DNA of 64,000 nt from Deinococcus sp. KNUC1210 (GCF_022344005.1 NZ_CP092190.1:2691501-2755500), one strand, 5' to 3'; shown: positions 53,628-61,568, counted from the first letter of the stretch. Notes: generated from the letters alone by a model not told the origin. Made by a program: numbers and translations.

Positions 53628-54857
53628 ATGCGCTCTTCACGTTCACCGCTGCTGGCCCTGCTGACCGTCCCGCTGCTGCTGCTGTCCTGCGGCGCCGGCG
53701 GGTCCCTCCCACCGTCCGCCCTGCCGCCCACGTCGGTGCCCGCACCGCTGCTGCCCGACCCGGCGTACACCGCGGCCGTTTCGGCCCAGGACCCGTTTCT
53801 TCCCGGAACCGATCACGACCGAAACGGCCTGCGTGACGATCTGGACGCGCTGGTGGCGTCGCTGCCGCAGGACCGCCGCGCACTGGCGTCGGCCGTCCTG
53901 CGCGCGTTCGGTGCGCGGGCGGGCGGCACGCCCGAGGACGGCACGACCCTCCCGGCGGTGGCGGCGTACCGCGCGGCCCGCGCGGACACCGCCGACGCGG
54001 AACTGCTGGCCCTGCGACGCGCCGCGGTGAACACCGCCGGACGTCTGCAGGCGTACGCGCACCTGCAGAGCCGCGCGAACGCCGGGTTTGTGGCGGTGTC
54101 GCCCGGTGCGGTGGTGAGCCTGTCGGTGGGGACGCAGTCGCTGCGTCCCGCGATCGTGTTCATGAACGGGATTTTCACTGACGAGCAGCGGGCGCTCGGA
54201 AACGTGGACGCGCTGCGGGCGCTGCTTGGTGACGCGGCCGGGGACTACTACCTGGATTACAACCCCACCGATGGCCTGCAGGACCTGATGGAGGTGTTTC
54301 AGCAAAAGCAGAGCGAGGGCGGCTTCGCGGCGTTTGTGCTGGGGGGCCTGCAGTCGGTCGGCACCGCGGACGTGGCGACGCTGGTGCCGCAGGCCGCGGC
54401 GATTGTGCAGGCGGGCGTGTCGTCGCTGGCGGCGCTCAAGCCCGGCGCGCCATCTGTCGACGCGCGCGTGTCGCTGCTGGCCGACCGGCTCGCGCCGATG
54501 CTGCAGTCGGGTCGCCGGGTGCTGCTGGTGCCGCACAGCCAGGGGAACCTGTACGCCAACGCGGTCTATGCGGAGCTGCAGCGCCGGGGCGTGTCGCTGT
54601 CGAATCTGCGGGTGGTCGGCGCGGCGGTGCCGAACCTGACGCTGGTGGGCGGCAACAGCTACGTGACGTCCGGCAGCGACAACGTGATCAACGGCCTGCG
54701 GCTGCTGTTTCCGGTCGCGCCGTGGAACGACACGTCACTGCCGCTGTGGCAGACGCGCGATCCGCTGCTGGGGCATGACTTCAATACCGTGTACGCCAAC
54801 CTGGAGGAGCCGATCAGCGGGGTACTCAGGGCCAAGCTGCAGGCCGCGCTGCGCTGA
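53628..54857 (+). CDS. Alpha/beta-hydrolase-like lipoprotein (putative lipase/esterase)
   Basis: 409 aa. A lipoprotein signal peptide (LLALLTVPLLLLSCGAGG, lipobox Cys ~residue 22) is followed by a proline-rich linker and the segment DHDRNGLRDDLDALV. The nucleophile elbow is in VLLVPHSQGNLYANAVYAEL (Ser in HSQGN), typical of lipase-like hydrolases. Catalytic Asp and His cannot be assigned with certainty; GHDFNTVYANL near the end offers a histidine. An extracytoplasmic location is expected. Ends at a large hairpin. Confidence 0.75.
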   Translation: MRSSRSPLLALLTVPLLLLSCGAGGSLPPSALPPTSVPAPLLPDPAYTAAVSAQDPFLPGTDHDRNGLRDDLDALVASLPQDRRALASAVLRAFGARAGGTPEDGTTLPAVAAYRAARADTADAELLALRRAAVNTAGRLQAYAHLQSRANAGFVAVSPGAVVSLSVGTQSLRPAIVFMNGIFTDEQRALGNVDALRALLGDAAGDYYLDYNPTDGLQDLMEVFQQKQSEGGFAAFVLGGLQSVGTADVATLVPQAAAIVQAGVSSLAALKPGAPSVDARVSLLADRLAPMLQSGRRVLLVPHSQGNLYANAVYAELQRRGVSLSNLRVVGAAVPNLTLVGGNSYVTSGSDNVINGLRLLFPVAPWNDTSLPLWQTRDPLLGHDFNTVYANLEEPISGVLRAKLQAALR

Positions 54858-54869
54858 AGAGAACGGGGC

Positions 54870-54921
54870 GGCCACCGAGGGAGCAGGCACGCCCCGTTTG
54901 TGGGCGTGCCTGCTGGTGGCC
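54870..54921. terminator. Bipartite hairpin terminator between converging genes
   Basis: GGCCACC ... GGTGGCC encloses an 11-bp stem GCAGGCACGCC / GGCGTGCCTGC. The alternative pair AACGGGGCG / CGCCCCGTTT also forms, ending in TTT. It sits just downstream of the esterase stop and just before the converging lipoprotein stop, so it may serve both. Confidence 0.7.
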
Positions 54922-54931
54922 TTCCCTGTGC

Positions 54932-55633
54932 TCAGGGCAGCGGCGCGCCCGTGGCCAGCGATCCGGTCAGGTTGAGCAGGACGGTGCGGCTGCTGGCCGG
55001 CACCGCGTCCACGCGGTGGTGGTAGACGTTGCCGTTGCCGCCACCCATGGTGGTGACGAGGTTCCAGCCGTGCACCAGGTCCAGCGCCAGGATGGTGTCG
55101 TCGGTGCGGCCATCCTTGACGCAGTGGGTGCTGTAGGCCACCTTGACGTCGCGGTCGACAAACAGCAGCTGATGGTTGCCGCCGGACGTCAGCGCGGCGT
55201 CCTGCAGGGCGCGGTAGCCGGTGCTGCTGGTGGCGGTTTTCGCCGCGAACACCACGCTGGCGGTTTTGAAGGTGGGCACGCTGTAACCGCCGGCGCCGGG
55301 CGGCGTGAGGGTGCAGCCGACGCCCGGATCGCTCGCGGCGGCCTCGACGGTGCTCAGGGCGCTGCTCAGCTCCGCTTCCAGCGGCAGCGTCAGGGTGGCC
55401 TGAGCACTCTCCAGGGTGGCCTGGGTCGCCAGGTGCTCGCCGGTCGGGCCGGACGTGAGCACGTAGACCGTTTCGTTGCTGGGCTTCCAGTCGTCACTCG
55501 GCAGGGCGATCATGTGGACGCTGGTCAGCGCCAGGCGGGCGGGTGGGTCCGGCGGGGACGGCTCCGGATTGCAGGCCGCGAGCAGCGCGCACAGGAGGGT
55601 GAGGGCCGGAAGGACAGCGGCGCGGTGAGGCAT
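54932..55633 (-). CDS. Hypothetical lipoprotein
   Basis: 233 aa from ATG 55633 (MPHRAAVLPALTLLCALLAA). The lipobox is LLAAC with Cys at residue ~21, then a Pro/Glu-rich linker. The rest is beta-rich (VYVLTSGPTGEHLATQATLE) and lacks a recognised domain. One further Cys (VGCTLTPPG) could pair with another (STHCVKDGR). Probably surface-exposed. Confidence 0.7.
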   Translation of the reverse strand: MPHRAAVLPALTLLCALLAACNPEPSPPDPPARLALTSVHMIALPSDDWKPSNETVYVLTSGPTGEHLATQATLESAQATLTLPLEAELSSALSTVEAAASDPGVGCTLTPPGAGGYSVPTFKTASVVFAAKTATSSTGYRALQDAALTSGGNHQLLFVDRDVKVAYSTHCVKDGRTDDTILALDLVHGWNLVTTMGGGNGNVYHHRVDAVPASSRTVLLNLTGSLATGAPLP

Positions 55634-55713
55634 GCCGGTCAGCGTAGCGTGTCCGGGCGGAGGGACGCGTGACACTGTCAGCGCTCCCACGGGCTCTGCC
55701 AGCGCGGCGGCCG

Positions 55714-56040
55714 TTACCCCGACGCTGTGTTCGGGGCGGGCAGCACACTGACCGCGAGGTCATGCGTCGCGGCGGGCGCCCCGGTCTCCCACGGCCGGGC
55801 GTACACGAACGTCAGGTGGAAACTGCCGGGCGTGCGCGGCGTGAGCGTGAAGGTGCGCTGGGACGGCCCACCGACGTGACCGGCGGGCTGGATCGGCGCT
55901 TCCTGGGTTTCCTGGACGGTGAAGGCCTGCGGCGGAGGCAGCGTCCAGAGGTACCCGGCGGACGCAAGTTCTTCCAGGGTCACGGTGAACGGCCGGCCTT
56001 GCTGGACGGTGCGGACGTCGGTGGTGCGGCGGTTGGTCAT
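55714..56040 (-). CDS. Chagasin-like (inhibitor I42) domain protein, internal start
   Basis: 108 aa from ATG 56040, preceded by AAGGAGG at ideal spacing, which supports independent translation. The body matches chagasin/I42 cysteine-protease inhibitors: FTVTLEELASAGYLWTLPPP (NxTxG-like first loop with GYxW) and the FHLTFVYARPWE strand. The frame is continuous with the YhaV toxin upstream, so a fusion protein is also possible. Without a signal peptide it should be cytoplasmic. Confidence 0.75.
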   Translation of the reverse strand: MTNRRTTDVRTVQQGRPFTVTLEELASAGYLWTLPPPQAFTVQETQEAPIQPAGHVGGPSQRTFTLTPRTPGSFHLTFVYARPWETGAPAATHDLAVSVLPAPNTASG

Positions 56041-56535
56041 CGGGCCTCCTTGGACACACTCTGCGGCATGGGCAGGGGGAGCTGCGAAGGCCCGGGCTTT
56101 TGGTGGAAGGCCATGGCCATGTTTGAGCAGCGTCGCCCAGCTGTCGGGGGGCGTTCCAGAGCTGAGCCTGTTCGAGAACACCCGGTAGGCGTCGGTCGGA
56201 CTTCCATACGCTCGGAGGCTGTTTTCGTCGTTGACCCAGGCGTACACGATGATCCGGGCGACCTGATCGAAGCGGAAGAACAGGCGGTACTGGCTGAAGA
56301 ACTTGACCCGGAACCAGTGGCTGTAGGCCGCACCGAGCGTGTGGCCCTGCCGGTATTCCGGGCGGGTGGGGTCCTGTGGGATCACCTCGAAGATCAGGTG
56401 GGTGATGGCCGCCAGGCGTTTGCTGGCGTTTTTCTTCAGGTACCCCTGGGGATCCTTGGCTTTGAGTCGCTCGACTTCGGCTTTCAGCGCCTTGAGTTGA
56501 GCGACGAACAGCGGGTGGGCGTACAGGCGGTACAC
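55714..56535 (-). CDS. YhaV-family toxin fused in frame to the chagasin-like domain
   Basis: 273 aa from a GTG start. Residues 1-~140 are YhaV: LYAHPLFVAQLKALKAEVER, EVIPQDPTRPEYRQGHTLGA, HWFRVKFFSQYRLFFRFDQ and IIVYAWVNDENSLRAYGS, i.e. an mRNA-cleaving RelE-superfamily RNase. The I42 domain follows from ~residue 166. In another frame the same DNA gives ...SQLPLPMPQSVSKEAR and a stop overlapping the I42 ATG (ATGA), which suggests the ancestral toxin ended there; one extra base, for instance in the AAAA run near 56103, would explain the fusion. Which is right cannot be settled here. Partner antitoxin: PrlF upstream. Confidence 0.8.
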   Translation of the reverse strand: MYRLYAHPLFVAQLKALKAEVERLKAKDPQGYLKKNASKRLAAITHLIFEVIPQDPTRPEYRQGHTLGAAYSHWFRVKFFSQYRLFFRFDQVARIIVYAWVNDENSLRAYGSPTDAYRVFSNRLSSGTPPDSWATLLKHGHGLPPKARAFAAPPAHAAECVQGGPMTNRRTTDVRTVQQGRPFTVTLEELASAGYLWTLPPPQAFTVQETQEAPIQPAGHVGGPSQRTFTLTPRTPGSFHLTFVYARPWETGAPAATHDLAVSVLPAPNTASG

Positions 56536-56536
56536 G

Positions 56537-56569
56537 GCAAGAGGCGCCGGGGTGAGAGGCGCCTCTTGC
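56537..56569 (-). promoter_or_regulatory. Perfect hairpin between antitoxin and toxin genes
   Basis: 12-bp perfect stem GCAAGAGGCGCC / GGCGCCTCTTGC with a 9-nt loop. Its 3' end is one base before the toxin GTG at 56535, covering the place where a ribosome-binding site would be. It may act as an attenuator or as a translation block limiting toxin relative to antitoxin. Confidence 0.6.
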
Positions 56570-56599
56570 TCGGGGGTGGGGATGTCCGTCGTTTTTTAC

Positions 56600-56932
56600 T
56601 CATTCGTCGTCCGGTCCGAGGGCGGCGTTCAGGTCGAATTCAGCGCCGTGAGTGAGCGACGGCAGTTCGGTGCGCAGCCCGTCGAGCGATTCCAGGCGTT
56701 CCGGGTGGTCGGTCAGGTCGCGTTCGAGAAGCGCTAGGAACGGGCGGAGGGCCGGGTCCTGCTCGCTGACGTCGGTCTTGTGGAGTGTCACCTGTCCGGT
56801 TTCATCGATGGTGTACTGCAACTGGTCGCGTTTGTGCAGGCCGAGGTGGTGGCGGACAGCCTCAGGGATGGTGGTCTGGTAGCGGTCCGTGAGTGTCGAG
56901 GTGATCCCGGATGCGTTTTGGTTGGTGGTCAT
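56600..56932 (-). CDS. prlF: PrlF-family antitoxin (AbrB-like)
   Basis: 110 aa. The N-terminal swapped-hairpin AbrB domain is ITSTLTDRYQTTIPEAVRHH followed by LGLHKRDQLQYTIDE. The C-terminal half, EQDPALRPFLALLERDLTDH, is the toxin-neutralising part typical of PrlF/SohA. It precedes the YhaV toxin by 64 bp. It should neutralise YhaV and repress the operon by binding the palindrome upstream. Confidence 0.9.
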   Translation of the reverse strand: MTTNQNASGITSTLTDRYQTTIPEAVRHHLGLHKRDQLQYTIDETGQVTLHKTDVSEQDPALRPFLALLERDLTDHPERLESLDGLRTELPSLTHGAEFDLNAALGPDDE

Positions 56933-56954
56933 TTGAGTTCCTCAGACGTATGGT

Positions 56955-56967
56955 AATGCACTGCATT
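56955..56967 (-). promoter_or_regulatory. Operator-like palindrome of the prlF-yhaV operon
   Basis: AATGCA-C-TGCATT, a perfect 13-bp palindrome, lies 23 bp upstream of prlF and between a TTAACC -35-like and a TACCAT -10-like hexamer spaced 18 nt on the minus strand. That is where an autorepressing AbrB-type antitoxin would bind. Confidence 0.6.
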
Positions 56968-57167
56968 GTTAGCGGTTAACGCAGAGGGGATGCTTTGCCC
57001 TGGGTCATTCCTCCAGCGAGCTGGAAGTCAACACCGCTGCGGCGGCTTCGTTGCATGGCCAGACGGCGTACGCCAGATGGCGAGGTGTACATCCCGCAAA
57101 GACCCGGTATGCTCTCGCTGGACGCAGGACGTGAATCCTCTTGTGAAGCGCCCGCGCTCCCCTGTAC

Positions 57168-57243
57168 AGGTCTTTAGCTCAGCTGGAAGAGCGCCAGTCT
57201 CCAAAACTGGATGTCGTAGGTTCGATCCCTGCAGGGCCTGCCA
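57168..57243 (+). tRNA. tRNA-Trp (anticodon CCA)
   Basis: Acceptor AGGTCTT pairs with AGGGCCT (two G-U pairs). The anticodon arm is CCAGT-CTCCAAA-ACTGG with anticodon CCA. The T arm has GTTCGATCC; discriminator G and CCA are encoded at 57240-57243. Confidence 0.95.
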
Positions 57244-57247
57244 GTCT

Positions 57248-57322
57248 TCTCGAGTAGCTCAGCGGCAGAGCGTTCGACTGTTAATCGAAATGTCCAAGGT
57301 TCGATCCCTTGCTCGAGAGCCA
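57248..57322 (+). tRNA. tRNA-Asn (anticodon GTT)
   Basis: Acceptor TCTCGAG pairs with CTCGAGA. Anticodon arm TTCGA-CTGTTAA-TCGAA gives anticodon GTT. Discriminator G and encoded CCA at 57320-57322. It is co-transcribed with tRNA-Trp, 4 bp apart. Confidence 0.95.
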
Positions 57323-57325
57323 TCC

Positions 57326-57352
57326 ACCCCCGCCGCCACGCGGGGGTTTCTC
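57326..57352 (+). terminator. Terminator of the tRNA-Trp/tRNA-Asn operon
   Basis: Perfect 8-bp stem ACCCCCGC / GCGGGGGT with a 6-nt loop, then TTCTC, directly downstream of tRNA-Asn. Confidence 0.8.
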
Positions 57353-57454
57353 ATGTATTACGGGCGTTGAAAGCCGTGCGCGCCTTGCCGACAACGTGAA
57401 CGCAAGCCGGGAAAATGCACCCCCGTCCAGACGGCGTGGCTTCTACACTGCCGT

Positions 57455-57601
57455 ATGACCTCCAGCATGCCGAGCCACGTCGCCCTGACCCTGAGCGCCC
57501 AGGACATCGCCACCGACAGCTTCAAGGCGATCGCAGACGTGTCGGCGTTCCTCGGCCTGCGGATCTACCGCTTCGAGTCGCGCAAGGTCTTGCATGTGTG
57601 A
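57455..57601 (+). CDS. Possible short leaderless peptide gene
   Basis: 48 aa, starting MTSSMPSHVALTLSAQDIAT and ending RIYRFESRKVLHV. A TACACT box (57444-57449) lies 5 bp upstream and no Shine-Dalgarno is seen, which would suit a leaderless transcript. It could equally be the remnant of a longer gene. Low confidence. Confidence 0.3.
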   Translation: MTSSMPSHVALTLSAQDIATDSFKAIADVSAFLGLRIYRFESRKVLHV

Positions 57602-57763
57602 GGTGTCGGCGTCGTCGGACGTGGACTGTTTCCGCCAGGCCAGCGGGGTGGCACACCGCGCTGCTCTAGATTGTGCAACGGACAACGCTGGTGTGCTTCG
57701 TGGCGTGAAGGCTCTGCATTACACTGCGGCTTCCTCACGCCACTGTTCTGTTCGAGGAGCCGC
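57602..57763. other. Short intergenic region with ribosome-binding site
   Basis: Contains GAGGAG at 57754-57759, 4-9 nt before the ATG at 57764. Nothing else seen. Confidence 0.5.
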
Positions 57764-59352
57764 ATGACGCAGCACGATCACGACCGATTCCACCGCCACT
57801 TCAAACGCGCCGGCCTGGACGCCGCGTACCTGAAAAGCGCCCTGAATTACGCGGAGAATGTGCAGAACAGCGCGCCGCGAGGGCACGGCTTCGCCGCCGA
57901 GCGGGCCAATCACCACATCGATCAGCTGCTGGGCAGGAATCCCCGGCTGGTCGGCACGGACAACGCCAAGAACGGCGCAGATCGCCAGGTGGGGGGCGTG
58001 TTCGTGCAGTCGAAGTACTGCGCGAGCGGGGGAAGTGCATCGCCGAGTGTTTCGATTCGGCTGGAAACTTCCGGTACCTCAAGAATGGCAAGCCGATGCA
58101 GATTGAGGTGCCCAAAGACCTGTATGACGACGCCGTCCGGTCGATGGGGGACCGCATCCGCAACGGCAAAGTCCCGGGGGTCACGGATCCTGCGGAAGCG
58201 AAGACCCTGGTGCGAAAAGGCCACGTCACCTACAAACAGGCCGTCCGCATCGCCAAAGCGGGCAGCATCGAGGGACTGACCTTCGACGCGGTGCGCGGCG
58301 TGCAACTGGCGGGGTCTGCGGCGGGTATTTCCTCAGCGGTGAGCTTTGCCACGACGTACTGGCAGACGAGAGACGCCAAGGCTGCCCTGAAAGGCGCCAC
58401 GCACACCGGGCTGCAGGTGGGCGGGACAGCGTGGGTGACAAGCATCCTGACCGCGCAGGTGGGACGCACGGGGCTGGAACGCAGCCTACGGTCCAGTACA
58501 GACTTTATGGTCAAGCAGCTGGGACCGAAGACCACCCAGCTGCTGGCCAACAGCCTGCGGAGCGGCAACAACATCTACGGCGCCGCGGCTGCCAGTCACC
58601 TGAGCAAAGTCTTGCGGGGGAATGTCGTGACCACCGGTGTGTCGGTGGTGGTCATGACCAGTGTGGACGCGGTGAAGCTGCTGCGTGGGCAGCTGACCGG
58701 CGCGCAGCTGATGAAGAACACCGCCGTCACTACGGCCAGCACCGCCGCTGGAACCGGCGCGGTGTTGTTCACCGTCCCATTGGTGATGGCCGGTCCGGTC
58801 GGGTGGGGCATTCTCGCGCTGGTCGGCACCGCGGCGGGCGCGGTGGGCGGCATGGCGGGCAAAGCGGCCATGGATCAGGTGATCCGCGACGACGGCGTCA
58901 AGCTTCAGGAGATCCTGGAAGCGGTCATCGGCGAGCAGGTCGAAGAATGCCTGCTCAGCAAGGATGAACTGAGCGACGTGCTGGCCAACCTGCCGAACCG
59001 GATCAAGCGGCACACCCGGGCGGTGCTGACCGCCGCGGCGCCCCATGTATACGCCGCTGAGACGGTGGTGCTGCCGCTGATCGAGCAGGTACTGGCGAAA
59101 CGCCCGAAGATCACGCTCCCGGACGCCGAAGCGTTCCTGGGCGCGGTGGAGGCGTATGTGGCGGCGGTGGAGAACGAACAGCCGGAACAGGACGCCCCGC
59201 CGCCTTCCAACACCCCGCGGCGCTTCAGCGGTTCCTGCTGTCTGGTTCAGCCGTGCAGGCGGCGTCCTGACGTGGGGGAGAAGGGGAACATCAGCGGCGA
59301 ACCCAGTGTTTCAGCGTGTCGTACACGCCCGGCCACCTGGGCAGGCGGGTGA
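57764..59352 (+). CDS. Restriction-endonuclease-like / glycine-rich membrane protein of unknown function; one-base frameshift
   Basis: About 529 aa when one base is added to the G run 58028-58032, joining ...VQSKYCASGG to KCIAECFDSAGNFRYLKNGK. The N-terminal part has NHHIDQLLGRNPRLVGTDNA and GADRQVGGVFVQSKYC; the D...QxK spacing resembles the Mrr-type variant of PD-(D/E)xK nucleases. A middle region with VPKDLYDDAVRSMGDRIRNG and THTGLQVGGTAWVTSILTAQ follows, then a glycine-zipper hydrophobic segment (VGTAAGAVGGMAGKAAMDQV). I do not know a name for the family. Nuclease plus membrane region would fit an abortive-infection effector, which is speculation. Confidence 0.7.
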
Positions 59353-59476
59353 CGCCGACCAGCGTGAATGTCCGGTCGAGGCGCTCTGTTGGTACCTGGC
59401 TACATCGGTCATGAGTCTCCGCCATGGAGCAACTGGTGGAGGCTCAATGTACCGAAGACACTGACATACTTGGGAC
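59353..59476. other. Intergenic region upstream of the CbrC-family gene
   Basis: About 125 bp; a CATACT hexamer lies 8 bp upstream of the GTG start and could be a -10 box. Nothing else identified. Confidence 0.3.
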
Positions 59477-60199
59477 GTGACGACTTTCCGCGAACTTGGC
59501 TTGGACTTCCCCCTCTTCGCCGCTCTGATCAGGGAAGCGAGTCACTACGTCGGTCAGGCCACTTGCACGTTGTGCCGTCTGCCGAAACTCCACTGCTTCA
59601 CGCTGGGGGTAGGTGCAGATGTCATCCTGGGCTGTCCGACATGCAGCACGCTCAACGCGCTAGATGCTGCTGATCGTAAGCATGGCGTGTGTTCTCACTG
59701 TGCTTCAGCCATTCATTTCCCGGATGCGGAAGAACAGGTTTACACCTGCTCAGACTGTTTGCGAGCAGGCAAAGCAGCGATCACCCATGACACGGAACTT
59801 GGCATGGTGCGCTGGGAGGATGCGCAGCGTGGCATGACGCATGGCGTTCCGGGAACTGCACACCCTGGCGTTCCATCTTCGGTCAATGAAGATGGATGGC
59901 ATCAGGCCCATGTTCCCGTGCCAGCGTTGATGCAACTTGTTCATACGCCGAACTTCGTCAGTTGGCAGGGCGAGCAGTGGCTCTTCTGTCATCAAAAGCC
60001 GATGATCTACCTCGGTGCCTGGAAGCAGGCAGCGTTTCAGGCGGCGGCCCCTCATGGGAATGGGAAGGCACTTTTCCTCAGTGTGCTGGACGAACGCAAT
60101 GAGGAGTTGTGGACCTACGTCGATCGTTCACAGATCGGTGTGTACGTCTTCCAGTGCCAGGAGTGCGCACGACTGCGCGCCTACCACGATGCGTCCTGA
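59477..60199 (+). CDS. CbrC-family protein (UPF0167)
   Basis: 240 aa from a GTG start. Four CxxC knuckles are present (CTLC, CPTC, CSHC, CSDC), the last in YTCSDCLRAGKAAITHDTEL, matching the zinc-binding part of CbrC proteins. The segment LMQLVHTPNFVSWQGEQWLF is the other family signature. The N-terminal ~70 residues with two more cysteine pairs extend beyond the usual ~180 aa. E. coli CbrC is linked to colicin E2 tolerance; the role here is unknown. Confidence 0.78.
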   Translation: MTTFRELGLDFPLFAALIREASHYVGQATCTLCRLPKLHCFTLGVGADVILGCPTCSTLNALDAADRKHGVCSHCASAIHFPDAEEQVYTCSDCLRAGKAAITHDTELGMVRWEDAQRGMTHGVPGTAHPGVPSSVNEDGWHQAHVPVPALMQLVHTPNFVSWQGEQWLFCHQKPMIYLGAWKQAAFQAAAPHGNGKALFLSVLDERNEELWTYVDRSQIGVYVFQCQECARLRAYHDAS

Positions 60200-60209
60200 A
60201 GAGCCTCCT

Positions 60210-60407
60210 TGAGCATCCTGTTGATCGCTGCTGACATTGATGACGCTGTGCACTCGTAGAGGAACTGGATAGGCAGGTGGATGGAACGGACACGCTGCCA
60301 CGCCTGAGGAGGCGTGCCTTCAGTGTGATGACATCTTTCGGGCAGAAATGAGCAAGCATCTGCTGCTTGAGGGAGGCCCAGGCGAGCTCAATCGGATTGA
60401 ACGCCAC
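60210..60407 (-). pseudogene. IS630-family transposase remnant (C-terminal end)
   Basis: FNPIELAWASLKQQMLAHFC is the last conserved block of IS630-type DDE transposases. After LKARLL the frame is lost, but a second frame continues plausibly (AWQRVRSIHLPIQFLYECTA). The N-terminal two thirds are absent. A dead fragment. Confidence 0.75.
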
Positions 60408-60475
60408 ACCTCATGGGGAAGGTGTTCCTCGCAGGTGTGAGGATGGCTTGAACTGTCTGAGCGCCTGGGTGTCCT

Positions 60476-60523
60476 GAGCAAGCAGGGCAGGCCACCTGCG
60501 CAGGTGGCCTGCCCTGCTTGCTC
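60476..60523. terminator. Perfect 48-bp palindrome, probable terminator of the lipoprotein gene
   Basis: Bases 60476-60499 are the exact reverse complement of 60500-60523 (24-bp arms, no spacer). It begins 7 bp past the lipoprotein stop on the minus strand. No U tract is adjacent. As RNA it would form a very long hairpin. Confidence 0.65.
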
Positions 60524-60529
60524 GGCGCG

Positions 60530-61303
60530 TTAGCGGGCGGTGTACAGGTTCATGCGCAGCGGGTTGGCGCTGAGCTTGTTCAAGCTTGCAGTTTCCCACG
60601 GGCCGCTCGCGTCGCTGCTCGAGGTCAGGGCGACACTCAGGGTCCCCTGGCCGCTGCCTTTCACGCCGCTGATGACGCTCGTTTCGCGCATCAGGTTCCA
60701 CCCGGCGCTGAGGGCGGCGTTCATGGTGGCGTGCGACGTGACGTTCAGGCCCGGCTGGCTGTTGGTGCAGTCCTGCTGCCCGCCAAGTGTGGTAGCGCGG
60801 TCGGCGTATACCCAGAAGCGGTACACGGTGGTGCCCTGGAGGTTCGTGCCGCTGCTCTGGTCGCTGAAGCTGACCGGCTCGGCGCTGGTGACATAGGTGC
60901 CGTTCACGCGGACGTCCAGCCGGTACGACGCGAACGCCTGCGCACCCGCGTCACTGCTGCTGAACGTCCCGCTGCAGGTGGCCGCCGAGGAATTGACGAA
61001 CACGCTCTTCGCCGGCACCAGGTACGGCTGCACGGCCGCGGCGGCGGGCAGGGCCACGCTGAAGCTGCCGTCGGCAGCGAGCGCGCCGGTGGACAGCACC
61101 GGATTGCTCGCACTTTTGCTGGCCGTGTCGTCGGCGAGCAGCTCCATGGTGCCGGCGCCGCCGGTCCAGCTGCTGAGGGTGCCGCTGACGGCCGTGGGGG
61201 CCACGACCGGCTGGGCGGGGGGCGTGGTGACGCTGGTGTCACCGCAGGCGGCGAGCAGGGCGGAGGTGAGGGCGAGTGCGGCGTACAGAAGAGGTTTGTT
61301 CAT
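60530..61303 (-). CDS. Hypothetical lipoprotein
   Basis: 257 aa from ATG 61303. The signal MNKPLLYAALALTSALLAAC ends in a lipobox cysteine. The mature part is Ser/Ala/Thr-rich and beta-like (GTLSSWTGGAGTMELLADDT, YRLDVRVNGTYVTSAEPVSF), with a cysteine pair (ATCSGTF and QDCTNSQ). No domain recognised. Similar in style to the lipoprotein at 54.9 kb. Confidence 0.75.
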   Translation of the reverse strand: MNKPLLYAALALTSALLAACGDTSVTTPPAQPVVAPTAVSGTLSSWTGGAGTMELLADDTASKSASNPVLSTGALAADGSFSVALPAAAAVQPYLVPAKSVFVNSSAATCSGTFSSSDAGAQAFASYRLDVRVNGTYVTSAEPVSFSDQSSGTNLQGTTVYRFWVYADRATTLGGQQDCTNSQPGLNVTSHATMNAALSAGWNLMRETSVISGVKGSGQGTLSVALTSSSDASGPWETASLNKLSANPLRMNLYTAR

Positions 61304-61568
61304 CGTCTCGACCGTAGCACGGGCGGGATCTGTTTCGCGTGACGGTTGCGGGGGGTCAGCGTGTGACGGGGCAGGCTGTGGGACCGGCTGACCTGCGTGC
61401 GGCCTGCGCGCCTGGGACGCGCGCCGCACCCGCGGGTCCGGCAGCCAGTGTTCGTGACCGGGCCTGAAACGCCAGCGGCGCCTCAGCGCGGCGTCCAGGA
61501 AGGGCGCTGGGTTCTCCTGAAAACGCGAACACGGCCCTTCGGGCACGCTGGTGACATGCGCCGAGGTG
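61304..61568. other. Intergenic region upstream of the lipoprotein gene
   Basis: About 265 bp; the open frame upstream of the lipoprotein start continues here without a domain. No clear promoter or RNA gene. Confidence 0.4.

Noticed and set aside
57168..57322. tRNA-Trp/tRNA-Asn as right attachment site of the tRNA-Val element
   Set aside because: Their 3' ends do not match the tRNA-Val 3' end beyond general tRNA features.
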